Source: Lactarius indigo
Taxonomy: Eukaryota > Basidiomycota > Agaricomycetes > Russulales > Russulaceae
Direction: 5' to 3'
NCBI GenBank assembly: GCA_025766275.1
Contig: JAFKAC010000002.1
Location: forward strand, 2,356,001 to 2,420,000
DNA length: 64,000 nt
In this document: positions 1 to 12,288 of the stretch, in pieces
How the letters are laid out: each line of letters begins with the position of its first letter
How positions within the stretch are numbered: the stretch's first letter is position 1
Translations under genes and position numbers: made by a program
Notes under the pieces: generated by a model
What the model was told of the DNA's origin: nothing
Databases searched by the model: none
Seen by the model: only the letters and a program-made list of their open reading frames with translations

Positions 1-31
1 CACGGAGTGACCGATGTGGACGGTGTTTCAG

Positions 32-1890
32 GAAAACAAGGCAATGTCCGTACAACTCAACGAGCTTCGTCTCCAGGTCGAGAAGCTTGAATTCGACAAC
101 AAAGAGGGTGTCATCACTGTTGACATTCTCAAGGAGCAGAATGCGGACGCTAAGAATGAGCTGGAGGAGTTCAAACGAACTATCGCCGAGCTCAAGTCCT
201 CTCAGAGGGATCCTACTGCCGACGACAAGGAGAAGAAGAAGCAAGAGAAGATGGCACTGATGATGGCACAGTTTGACATGGTGAGTGTCATGACCCGTAA
301 TCTCATGGTGCCGAGTAATTTCAAATCCCACAGCAAGGAACGTTTTCTGAGAAAGACGAACAACTACGTCAGATAATTACTAAGCTCGATGCCATCGAGT
401 CAGAGTCAAGTGCACCATCCCTGACCACCGAAGATGTCACGCAAATCCGCCGACAGCTCGCTGAGGGTCAATCCCTTGTCCGTGAAACAGTAGAACGCCT
501 TCGTCAGAAGCAGGAGGAGAGCGACCTTATCACACGACGGAAGGACGAATTGGAGAGCCGTCTTAGTACCTTGGAGGCAGAATATGAGGAGTTGCTAGGT
601 ACTGTAGCCCATTCTGCTCTAAAGCACACTGATTCATTATTCGTTTAGAGAAAATCATTCACGATGAAGAAGCCAGCAATGCAGACATTGCACGATCAAC
701 CGCCGAACTTAAGGTGAGGTAGCTGGATATAGCATTTTTGTTCCCGTTGATGAATTTGCTGGGTGTATTTGCAGAACAAATTGGAGGCTCAGTACGCGTC
801 GAAGCGTGAGGCCCAACAAAGTGAGGTCGCTGATCTGAAGCAACAACTGGAGATGAAGAACAGCGAGGTCCGGAGTTTGAATGCTTCGATTGACAGCCTC
901 AAGAGCGTCAATGAGGAGCTAAAGGTTGGTTTCATCCTCGTATTGTAGATTATTCCTTTGACCCCTTTCCAGCGTGCCTTCGCTGTTACGTCCGCAGGCA
1001 TCGAGGGTGGGAAGAACTTAGCGGAGAGCGCCCAAGACCTTGAGCGGACGCGCAAAGCTATTAATGTTCAACTTGCAGAGTTTGACGGCGTCAAGAAATC
1101 GCTCATGCGCGATCTGCAGAATCGCTGCGAAAAGGTCGTCGAACTTGAAATACAGTTAGATGAGATCAAGGAGCAGTATAACAACGTGATCCGGAACAGT
1201 AACTCAAAGGCGCAACAGAAGAAGATGGCTTTCTTGGAGCGGAATCTTGAGCAGCTGACGCTGGTTCAGAAGCAGGTATTGTCCTATTTCTCGTGACTGA
1301 CTTGATGACTTAATCTTACACGCTTTGCTCAAGTTGGTTGACCAGAACTCCGCTCTGAAGAAGGAGGCTGGGATCGCTGAACGAAAGCTACTTGCGAGGA
1401 ATGAGCGAATACAAAATCTCGAGGCCTTACTTCAAGACGCGGACCGTCGGCTGGCCCTGCAGAACCAGAAGTTTGAAGCACAACTTCAAGCAGTCAAGGA
1501 TCGACTGGATCAAGCAAGAGGTATTTGGTTTGTTTCAACCTCATCACAGAACTTATACTCCGTTCTTTTCAGCACAAAAAGCCGCGACACCTTCTCCTCT
1601 TAGTTTCGCGGGGAGAATTGCAAAACCCCTGCGTGGTGGTGGCGGTGGGGTTGTGCCTAATACGACGATCCAGACTCCAACTAGTCCGCCTGTCTCCGTA
1701 AACCCACTGTCTAGGCTCCAAAATGAGGATGGGTACGTTAGCCTCTTCTTCGTGTGGTGGTTTCGCACTTAGCCGAAATTCTACATTTTCAGGGGAGGTA
1801 AGTTTTCTGCGTGTTGCATTTTCCTTTTCTCATTTACGCATCATTGTGTGCATAGGCAAGCGCGCTTCATGGTTCTTCCAGTCACGTTAA
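32..1890 (+). CDS. Conventional kinesin-1 heavy chain, C-terminal stalk and tail (5' truncated by window)
   Basis: Only the coiled-coil stalk and tail of the microtubule plus-end motor are inside the window; the motor domain lies upstream. Exons: 32-280, 334-598, 649-713, 775-924, 973-1275, 1334-1520, 1573-1732, 1793-1797 and 1856-1890; position 32 follows an acceptor (tttcag). The protein is heptad-rich (many E/K/L/Q) until about 1580. It then has the tail motif GRIAKPLRG, which contains the IAK sequence that autoinhibits kinesin-1 by binding the motor heads, followed by a poly-Gly run and a Ser/Pro-rich linker. It ends KRASWFFQSR, matching the basic-aromatic end of fungal conventional kinesins. 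The 5-nt exon at 1793-1797 is required to keep frame. Family assignment is firm from the IAK motif and C-terminus; the missing N-terminal part cannot be judged. Confidence 0.9.
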
Positions 1891-3211
1891 CTGGCTGTAT
1901 TATTTGCTCTCTCCCTGTTTTACTGCTATACCCGACGCTAGTTGTACGTTCTATCATTCGTCATACATTACATCTACCAACTGGCACACTCATCCCCAAT
2001 TGCATGTATACTCTCCTTGAAGTGTGCACTGTGAAGGTTACATGGTCTAGACACTCCGCGGGGCTAAATCTTTTTTTTTTTTGGACACAGCCCTAAGCGG
2101 CTAGGCCGAGCCCAACTCATGGGTCCCTAGAATCGAAGAGCAAGCACTAAAAGCGGCGATGTGTGATAGAGTTGGTCTTGGCCCTTGATGTAACCCGCGG
2201 GAGACGGATTACTGTTATTACTATTTCTCCTTTTTATTTGCCTCGAGACCTGTGGCTTGCCTAAACTTTGGCTTTAAAGAAAGAAAAGAAAGACGATCTT
2301 GAGGGAACGAGAAGGCCATGAAGACACGTGGCTTAAGTTAAGACGTATAAAGTAGCACGAGTGTCTTATTGAGTGTCGTACGTTGACATCCGGACCCCTC
2401 GGGAAGAAAAAAGTACCGCAGTGGAGGCAGTGCCAGCTCCTTGGCTCAGGCTCGTGGCTTCTTTGAAGGTAAATTTACACCACAACCAGGCTATTCAATC
2501 TTGACGAGGCGAGGGCGCGAGGGGCCGCTTCCGTGATGAATCAAATTACCCGGCGTCGTGCTGCAGAGGTGCGCCCCTTACAGAACATGCAGTTCGACTC
2601 GTCGACACACCGGGCTTTATACGTTGTATGTAATACTAAAGGCCGCTCCGCTCCGTACGTTTCAGGTCTCTGCCCGTTTGTCAAGCACAAGTAGTCAATT
2701 TCTGCCGGGACCAAATAGTACTGGTCGCCGAAGCGTCACCTTCATTCATCATTTTCTTCCGAAATTCAATTTCCTCCGTGCGTCGAGCGCCGGAACCTAT
2801 TCCCGTGCTCCGTTTCCCGCCCGTCGCGCCTTGAGGGCGTCTTTCCCCCTCCTTTGCTTCTTCAACCCTCCGCTTGTCGCGTCTTGACCTCCGCTGGCTG
2901 TAACACACTACCTTGCTTTGGACACGCGAAACGTGAGTTGCAGCCTTTTTATTGGGTCGCTCTCTGCCCAGACGGCTGGCCTTCGTTGTGCTTCGTCCCG
3001 TTCGCGGCGTGTAGGATAATCTACCAACGACAGCCCGGCCAGGCTCAGGTTTTACACCGCTGACGGTGTTGCCTACAGCTCAACTCCCCAGACCCTCGTT
3101 GCTTGAAAGACAGTGACATCACTTTCAGTTTTCACCAAGTGAGCGCGTTTCTTGTCTCCGATGTGCTTCGTCGAAACGTCGCGTTCTTCACTGGAAGGAA
3201 CTACGCAATTC
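1891..3211. other. Intergenic region and probable 5' leader of the Puf gene
   Basis: No coding sequence supported. It holds a T-tract near 2070, a TATAAAG sequence at about 2346, and from about 2640 C/T-rich DNA on the + strand, as often seen upstream of highly transcribed fungal genes. An in-frame ATG at 3152 precedes the preferred Puf start at 3212. Several short open frames here show no family resemblance. Confidence 0.5.
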
Positions 3212-6200
3212 ATGTCACAAAACACCAATGACGTTTCCAGAAAACCTTCAGGCTCTTCGTCACTATCCGGCACGCACTCACCAATGGGTTCGCCTAACAA
3301 CGTATGTCGATTCGTGAGGATTGGACACATTCAGAACCACTAATCATGTGTATTTTCATCGATTAGGCTTCATCACAGCGAAGAGTTACATCAAACAATA
3401 CATTTGGGGCTGGTATTGGCACGCCTAGCACATTAGCAAATTCGAGTCTCAGCTCTGGTTGGCAGGTGTGTGTAACTCGATCCCTCTCTTCCCTCTATTC
3501 ACCAGGTCCAGGTTTGGGGGGGCACCACGCCGACTCCTCAGCGTAACGTCTCGGCAAGCTCAGCTCCAGATTCGCTGTCAAGCCAAAGCGAGATGCCGTT
3601 TCGCCCAAATATGAGCGAAGGTTGGCGCCCCAGCAACGGAGCATGGGCAGACGATGATTCAGCCGAGTTCCCGTTGGTGAGTCATTGGAGAGCGGTGTAG
3701 CACTCGAAAAAACCTGTCTCTTGTGCGCAGTCGGCAGTCCGCTAACCTCTCGACCAGGGCCGACCCAGGCAGGTCAGTGTTGCGCAAGGCGTCACTTTTT
3801 CCTCACCACACACCGTGAGTCTAAGAATTGGAACAGTGCGTTGAATTTTACATAATTACCCACATATTTAGGACGATCAACCTCTTGGAGGATCCAAACC
3901 TGGTTTTTCTCCTCAACGTTTTGATGTTAATCTGAACAAAGAACCCGCTACTACCCCACGTTATTCCTCTCCGCAGCCGACAACCTTCTCCGCATCTCCA
4001 TTTTCCTCGCAGCAGGTTGCTCAAAGCCATCCTATGGCATACGACCCAAGCCACAGTCCGTCGGTTGTGGACAACCTGGCGCTCGGTATTCGTGGCATGG
4101 TTGTTGAGGATGATCCCTCCCTTTCGCAGCAAACGCCCACCTACCGCAATGGAAATCATGTGTCTGCTGGTGTCCCAAGTGCTTTACCTCACATCCGTGC
4201 CGCACCGTTGCAGCCTCGGGGGCCTTACACTGCCTTCCCACCTCCTGAGTATGCCTCATATTACCCAGGTACACCCACTGGTCAGTGTCATAGGCATTTA
4301 TTATATTCTTTTCTGATAACTTCTGTCAGACCCGTCCGTATACGCACCGTCCCCCGTCACCCCAAGTGCAGTACCGGCAAACTTGTATCCACCGGTGGGT
4401 CTGTATTCTCTATTATGTAAAATAACTCGTTCATGCGAGCTTTGCAGCATGGTATGTTTTACGACTATGCGGGGCCACCTAGACCCCCAGGTTCCCAATT
4501 CTATTATCCCTCCCAGCCAACACTATACCATGCTAGCCATTCACCATTACTCTCACCCCACATTGCCGTCCACGTACCTCCAATAGTGGGCGACCATAAA
4601 AGAGATATGCAGGTGTATTGGGTTTACCGCTACAACACGCTTCGGGCACTAATATGTATCTCTGGCAGATCCCTCCCCATGGGTTGAGCTATGGTTCTGT
4701 CAGGTCGCCACCGTCTCCCCACCAGTATGCCAGCTCGCCCCACCTTTATACGGCTCACGTAGAGTACGGCGCCCTTCATCCCGGAATGCATCCTGGGGCT
4801 CCGGGTACGATGTATACTGGAATGGGTCCACATACAATGCACTTCTATAATCACGGGGCTCAATTCGTCCGCCGTCGAGATGGCGATACGATCGCGCTTC
4901 GTAGTCCGATTTTAGAGGAGTTTCGCACTAATCGAACTCGCAAGTGGGAACTTTGTGTAGGCGTCACTTTCACCAAATTTTTTGAATTGTTTTAAAACTC
5001 AACGGGTTACATCGCACATCAGGACATCTATGGACATATTGTGGAATTCAGTGGTGATCAGCATGGTTCTCGGTTCATACAACAAAAGATCGAAACGGCC
5101 TCAAGCGAGGAGAAGCAAATCATCTTTGACGAAATTGTCCCCGACAATACTTTACAGCTCGTTCAAGATGTCTTTGGCAACTACGTTGGTCGTCCACAGT
5201 CGTACTTGAAACTAATCTCATACCTTGGTCATTAGGTCATCCAGAAACTTTTCGAACATGGTACTCAAGTCCACAAGACGTTATTGGCCAATGCGATTGA
5301 GCCACATATAGCCCAATTGTCAGTACAAATGTACGCGTGTCGCGTTGTCCAAAAGGTAATATTGTTGACTGCTTGTTATTTCCGCTTCTTACCGTGCAGC
5401 AGGCGATCGAGTACATCCTTCCCGAACAGCAAATAGCAATCGTGAAAGAATTAGAACCACACGTGCTTAAGTGCGTCAAAGATGCAAATGGCAATCATGT
5501 TTGTGCTACATTGTCTATCTGTCGCTTCTTCTGACATGCTTCCAGGTCGTGCAAAAGCTTATCGAGCGTGTGCCGGCCGATCGTCTGAGTTTCATTTCGG
5601 CTTTCAAGGGCAGCGTTTTCGAATTGTCTACCCACCCATACGGATGCCGTGTTCTTCAAAGATGTTTCGAGCACCTAGGAGAGGAACAGACTAGGCCGCT
5701 CATGGACGAACTCCACAAGTATATTATCAACCTCATGCAAGATCAATTTGGGGTGCGTCGGAGATCATTACGACGTTTACGACTCATCAATTTGTTTTTC
5801 AGAATTATGTTGTGCAGTATGTCCTCGAATATGGCAAGCAGCACGATAGAGCGCTTGTTATATCCAAGCTTCGAGGACAGATGCTTCATATGTCACGTCA
5901 TAAGTTCGCTTCGAACGTCTGCGAGAAGGCTCTCCTCACAGCCGATGCGGAAAGCCGTCGTGCGCTCATACTGGAGGTGATGACATCTAAACAAGACGGC
6001 GTGAGTCCCATTGCCACAATGATGAAGGACCAATATGCGAGTGAGTAATCGCTTGTCGCCCCGTAGTCAGGTCATCACTGACACACTTCAGACTACGTCT
6101 TACAACGTGCGGTTTCTGTCGCAGACCAAGAACAAAAGCGCGAATTGATCAGCAAGATCAAGCCTCAATTAGTTAGCATGCGGAGGTATTCTAGTGCTTA

Positions 6201-6335
6201 TAGCAAACACCTGCTCTCAAGTAAGTAAATATATTGATGCTTCCTATAATTTGGACCTGACACGCTTTGTTTTTGCCGTACTTTCCGTACTCAGTCGAGC
6301 GTTTGTTGACACAGGCAGGAGAGAGTCTGTCTTAA
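3212..6335 (+). CDS. Pumilio-family (Puf) RNA-binding translational repressor
   Basis: Fifteen exons: 3212-3301, 3367-3465, 3512-3676, 3758-3814, 3872-4280, 4330-4394, 4448-4612, 4669-4956, 5023-5184, 5236-5355, 5403-5498, 5546-5752, 5803-6040, 6092-6220 and 6295-6335; about 776 aa (796 if the in-frame ATG at 3152 is used). The N-terminal half is a low-complexity Ser/Pro/Tyr/Gly region. The C-terminal third (from about residue 435) is a complete Pumilio homology domain of eight repeats after the lead-in [14 protein letters not shown]-contacting triplets read in order: SR..Q, NY..Q, CR..Q, NH..Q, CR..Q, NY..Q, SN..E, NY..Q, the same code as human PUM1/2. The family binds 3' UTRs in the cytoplasm and recruits deadenylases. 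Exon 5403 sits at a tandem acceptor (gcagcag), allowing one extra Gln. Start choice is the only weak point. Confidence 0.93.
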
Positions 6336-6850
6336 TTTGCAGCAATTTCTTTTACGAACAATCATTGATACCGGTCCACTTCATCGTTTTGTGCTCATCC
6401 GCAACTCTGCAATGCACCTGTCAACTCGGTCTATACCACTCACGCGTATTGCCTGCACATTAATCATCTTCATGTCGAATATTTTAGAGGTATCGTTCAT
6501 CTCGTACCTCAGTCGTTCTCGCTACCGCTCTCTATCATTTGTTACCGTCTCGTAGTTCGTCATGGAACCTGACATTATATACTTGACCACGATCTAGTTA
6601 CTACACACCATGCCTTCATCCGTCTGCTCCATACAGTTGCACATCACAATATTAATATAGCATTCGTTCTAGTCACGGTTTTGATTATAATCCGACTCGG
6701 ACTCGGAGTATTATATGGCCGAACAAATCGGAACAAACAAATTCGCTAAAGGTTGGCCGACGTGGAAGTGCGGGCGCCACCGTGTTCGGTTCACAGGTTG
6801 CTCTCCAATTCTGCGTCACCGCTTCAGTCAGCGCATCATCCAGAGCCGCC
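6336..6850. other. Intergenic region between Puf gene and SEC16; strong start context
   Basis: No gene seen. It contains the Puf 3' flank and the SEC16 upstream region. The SEC16 ATG at 6851 lies in gccgccatgg, an exact match to the Kozak consensus, which decides the start. Confidence 0.5.
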
Positions 6851-9800
6851 ATGGAAGAAGCTGCTTCTCTCTTTGGCCCCTCTGACTCTAGCCTCGATCC
6901 ATTCGGAACTATCGTCGGCAACGGTGGCGACGACCTTACTGACAGAACTACTTTTCACTCTAGCGAACTTCCACCGCCAGAGGCGCAAGATGTTAATGGT
7001 GGAGGTAGCTGGTATAATGGTCAATCCGGCGACCATCGATCTCAAGGTTTATTTCACCCAGAATACAGCTGGAAGAGTAGTGATGCTGGTGGTGGTCATT
7101 ACGACTCGCAACCACGTTACGGAGGACCGACTTCGCCAAGCAGCTTGAACTTCCATGAGGATGGCCATTCGCAGTACCCAGCATCACACGACAGTGAGTG
7201 GTTTCTGTGCGCAAGTAATTTTAAGCTCACTATGCGCGAACCTGAATTCAGCTGGACATGTCTATAACACGCAACAACAATACAAACCAAGTACCGTGCA
7301 AGTGCCATTTGAGCGGCGTTCAATTTCTCAGCCAGGTGGAGGCTTGCCTATTGATCCCGCTTTGTCCACCTTGCATACGCGTGCTGCACACGCACAGTCA
7401 ACATTTGATCCTTATGGGCCTACAGTACAGCAACCGACCAGCGTTGGTAGTTCTTCCATGTACTCGGAGCCCCCCTTGTCTTCCGCCCATGACCGCTCAG
7501 CTGTGTACTCGCCGTACCAGCCAATATCTAGCGGCGCTCCTTCGATTCCCCAGTCGGGATACCAGCCGTATTTGGTACCCGCCAATCCGCCCCCTCCCCA
7601 AGTAGTCCCTATATCATTAGGTATCAAGGACAACCCTCCCGACCCTTCTCAGGCTGCTGCGTTGTATCGCCCCAAAACGTCCAATGCATATGATCCTCCC
7701 ATTCCACCTCCGAAGTCTACCAGATACCCTTCTGGTGCGTCAGGATCTTCCCGGGTGCTTTCTCCTACTAGCATGGTGCAAGGATACGCTACACAGGGGG
7801 CGAGACATGTCGCTCAGCACACGAATGCTGCTTCCTCATCCCTGCCAGATAGGTACACCGGCCAAGCATCTGCGCCACTCGTCTCCCAGCTAGTTGCCAG
7901 TGCATCGCCCCCTCACCGCGACCCCCACCCGCGTATTATCCCCGGATCATCTGTTCCCTCCGGGCGCTCTATCAGAGCCCCTCACTATTCTACCACACCA
8001 GCATTAGACCCCCACCACAATATCTTGGACCACTATCCTCCGCACAATGTCTTGAGTAACGGCCCTGTAGCAGGGGGCACCTTGGTCGATGAGCTTGGCT
8101 ATCCAGTTACTGTTTCAGGTGACAGCGGAGCTTTCAACGATCGTACTATCCGACCAAATCAGCGAGGAGAGCCCACCGAACGCAAAAACAGTCTAACTAC
8201 GCTGTCGGAGAGCCAATATGATCATTTGGATACTGGGCGTGAGTTTACTCGTCCCATTACCAACAATGACTACTCTCGGGAGATTTCTCGCTCACCGCCA
8301 ATTCATACGGGAAAATACGAGCTGCCTGGTTACGCACCTACATTTGAGAGGACTCAGTCGCCCAGTGGCTCGTCGGTGCACAGCTCCCGATCGTCGAGGC
8401 GTGATCTGGTCTCTCCCCCTAAGTTTACTGGATCCATGCACCATCCACCTGTCTCTGCGGGACCCTCTACGGACCCTAAGCCTTCGGTCTCCAGGGTCTC
8501 TTCCCCCGCTTCCGTCCGGTCGTGGAAATCCCCTCAGGTCTCTTCACGTGACCCCTATGCTCCCGCGCGTAACATAGAGCCCTCCACGCCAGCTAGGGAT
8601 CGCTCCATGTCGAATAGCTCCCTTGTCTCCTCTCACTCCTCTGTCGCCTCAGACCCGTATGCTCCCTCTCGTCGTAGTCAGAACCCGTCCGAAGCGTCTA
8701 TACCAAGCTTGGTGCACCACGCGTCGCGTGCACCTGTTCATGATATGGACCGCTCTCATGGTGGTCAAACTCTAATGTACCCAGCTCAAACTCACCCTCC
8801 ATATGCCCCATCGCCCTCGCTTCTGGGTACCAACGACCCTCTTGGTAGGACTTCAAGCCGTGCGCCTGTAGTCAGCTTCGGATTCGGTGGGAATTTGGTA
8901 CTTTGTTTCCATGGATCGAACACGTTGAATACTGGATTCGACGTTGCTCTTTCATCAAGGCAAACGACGGGCATCCAGTTTCGGCCTTTGCACGCAGTTA
9001 TTCCTGAATCCGCATTAGATCATATTTCAACATCTTTCCCTGGTCCTTTGTTCTGTGATCCCGGATCACCAACCAGTCTGGTACGTGCCGCTGCAACAAC
9101 ACAATCTAAGAGCAACAAAGTCAAGGTTATCAAATATTTGGAAGAGCGTGCGGAAGAGATCTCTCGCGGGCTGGCATACCTTGGCCAAGGGAGCGCCGAG
9201 CACAGACAAGCAGAGGGAAAACACGTACTCGTGAGGTTGCTGAAGGTCCTCTTAGAACACGATGGTCATCTGTCTGGCAGGTGAGAGAACACACAAGCTA
9301 AATGAAATGACTGATTTCAACGATATCTCCAGTCCTGAGGTGGAAGCTTCTGTCCGGGCTGTCCTCGTTCCCCGAATCAGCAACGCTTCCGGTCTAGAGA
9401 AATCGACGACCTCTCCGAAGGCTACTTTGTATGGCCTTGACGGCGCTGTAGTACCACTTGGCTTACCTGCTTTTGACTCTCACGATCGTGTCTTATCTGT
9501 TCAGACTGTCAGGTCATCGGCCCTCGATAAGATTCAGGACCTTCTCGCCCGAGGGGAACGTACGGCCGCCTACCGCTATGCCTTGGACGAACGCTTGTGG
9601 GCTCACGCGATGGTCATTGCCAGTAGCGTCGACAAAGAAGCCTGGAAGGAAGTTGTTAATGATTTTATTCGCTCGGAATTGAGTTCCCAAGTTTCTGCTG
9701 ATGGCGCTGGCTTAAATCAACGTGAAGCGATGCCACCAGGGACAGGTCGAGAGCCTTTGAAGGTGGCTTATGGCCTGTACTCCGGTCAAGGAGCTGCATC

Positions 9801-12075
9801 TGGTGCGTGGGAAGCCTAGCTGCTGCGTATTTCGGTTCATTGACCGCACTGTATGAACAGTACAAGGACTAGTTCCGCCAATATCTTTAAACAAAGGCGG
9901 CGAGATGCTTCACGTCCCTACTTTGTCTCACGTCACACCAATCTCTCCAAACGCCCTCCCTCATACCCCGACGGTACCTATTCATGCCGACGTATTAAGT
10001 AAATGGCCAGTTACTGCTGCCATGCTCATTCCAGGCCCTTCTGCTTCTGAGTGCTCGGCCGCTCTCGTAGCTCTGGGAGACTGTCTTTTTGCGAATCAGT
10101 GGGTAGAAGCTGCACACGCGTGGTATGTGTCACTTGCAGCTCAATTAAGATTGACCATTGATATGTAATCCATTGTAGTTACCTCCTTGCTCCCCAAAGT
10201 GGTGTACTTGGAACGATCGGCTCACCTGGACGCGTTGCACTCATTGGATCACGTGGCCCGACCGCTGTCCCCAACTTCCACGTGGACGACGATGCAATCG
10301 TCTTTGCAGAAATTGTGGAGTTTGCTCTTTCATTAGCACCTCTTTCTAAAGGCCAAGAACCATTTAATGGACTGCCCCACTTGCAACCATACAAACTAGT
10401 TCGGGCGGTAAACTTGGCGGAAATGGGTCACGTGTTGGCTGCGAATAGGTCAGTGTCACCATGAGCGTATTATATGCAAGGAGAGACTCAATCGAGCGTA
10501 GGTATTGCGAGGCCATCACCGCGTGTCTAAGTCGAGCCCCTACGGGATCTCACTCAGATTTGGCGGAACAGTTGAGGGAGCTCAACGATAGGCTGATTGG
10601 TGCACCGCGACTAGACAAGACAGGCTCGTGGATCGGTGGCAAAATGTCCCGCCCTAGTCTAGATAGCTTTGGAAACTGGCTTGGTGGCCGCCTCACCGAG
10701 TTCGTGGCTGGTGGAGATGTTTCGCCAACGGCAAACGGTGAAACCACTCCTCACGAGAGCAAGGCATTCGCTGGGCCATTCTCTCATTACAGTACAATCT
10801 CCTCGTCTACCACCACCTCGAAAGCACCTTCCCCCCAACCAACTGTCGTAAATCACAACGTTTTGGCGGATGCACAAGGCGCGTTTCCTCGTAGGACCGG
10901 CTCCGCACAGGCCGTTCGTCTCAACCCACATGTTCCAATCGATCGTGCGTCGTCGGCAATGGAATACCGACCAATCCACCGAAATTCATCGCCAGGTCCG
11001 CGTATCGCGTCTGCTAGTGCGGCTACAACGCACTTTTCCCACGCGAGTTTAAGGAACAACGGATATCCCCAGGCAAGCACTTCCAACGGCGCCTATCAGC
11101 AGCCAGAGAGCGAATCACCGTATATTGGCTCTAGCGCGGGCACTTGGTGGGGCTCCTCAGTTACGGAAGAGTCTACTACCACAACTCCGACTGCCACTAT
11201 GTTCCCCAATGACCGCGCATCCTCACCTTCTGGCTTCGTGTCGTTGATGGACGGGTCGCCGATGCCTGCAGTATCTGCGTCCGGATCGCTGTCGCATTCC
11301 TCGACCCTCACAACACACGACGAGGACGAGGACGACGATCTTGGTTTGGGAAATTCCTCCGGGAAGCACAAAGTTTCGTCAAATGATTCTGTCACTGGCA
11401 ATGGCGCTGTACCCGACCCGAAGGCAGAACAAGCGACCCTACAACCGCAACTAGGTAACACTGCTCTGTTGACGATTTGCCTGTGCTTACATCATTTTTG
11501 AAGGGGCGAAGCCTAGCCAGCAATCATCCGGCTGGTTCAGCCGTTGGTGGAACAAAGAGGGGTCAAGCGGCCCAGTTAAGGCCACTCTCGGAGAGGAAAG
11601 TAGTTTCGTATATGACAAGGAGCTTAAGCGCTGGGTAAATAGAAAGGTGAGTTTCAATAGGTGCGCCGGGTTTCCCAGTCTCAAAGTGTTGTAGGCCGGC
11701 GCAGAAGCCACGAAGCCTGCTGCACCTCCCCCGCCGCCCACTCGAGCCCAAACTACATCCCCCGGGCACACTGCGCCGAGAATACCAAGTGGTGCTCCCC
11801 CTGCACCCCCACCTGTGCGCGCGGCTTCGGCCATCGACCTCACTGCATCTCCTCCGAAGCGTATGGTACCCCGCCCCCGATCAACCTTAGCATCAACAGA
11901 GGGGGAAAGTAACACCTATGGTGCGCCTCCTGGCCCAGGTTCGACGGCTTCCGCTTCACCAGTCCCTTCTGGTTCTCCGACACCTCCGCCCAGCCGACCG
12001 CGGTCGCAAGCGACAAAGCGTAACCTGCGCAGTCGTTACGTGGATGTCTTCCAACAGCCTACAGCTGAGACCTAA
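6851..12075 (+). CDS. SEC16: COPII coat assembly protein Sec16
   Basis: Eight exons: 6851-7193, 7252-9280, 9333-9802, 9861-10122, 10179-10448, 10502-11454, 11504-11646 and 11695-12075; about 1616 aa. Sec16 is the scaffold of ER exit sites that organises Sec23/24 and Sec13/31 and promotes Sar1-dependent vesicle budding. The first ~650 residues are disordered and rich in Ser/Pro/Tyr. The central conserved domain starts near VSFGFGGNLV and continues through the helical ACE1-type region (LARGERTAAYRYALDERLW, HAMVIASSVDKEAW, ANQWVEAAHACYLLAP). The C-terminus has the typical GEESSFVYDKELKRWVN segment, a proline-rich stretch and the closing RSRYVDVF motif. The order and spacing match fungal Sec16. 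It is next to other secretory genes (OST3, PIK1, GT15 genes). Confidence 0.93.
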
Positions 12076-12288
12076 AGATATTCGTTTGCCCCAATAATAC
12101 CTACAGTTGAACATTGCATTATCGCAGTTATTCAGTCATACATGTCTTTATGTCTTGTTTTCACATCAAGCCATTCGCGCCCGTCCTTAAATCAATCATT
12201 TAATGCATTGTGAAGCTGGCACGCATTATTGCGTTATTGCAACTTATGAGGCCGTAGATCTTAGTCCTACTACCACGTCAAAAAAAGA

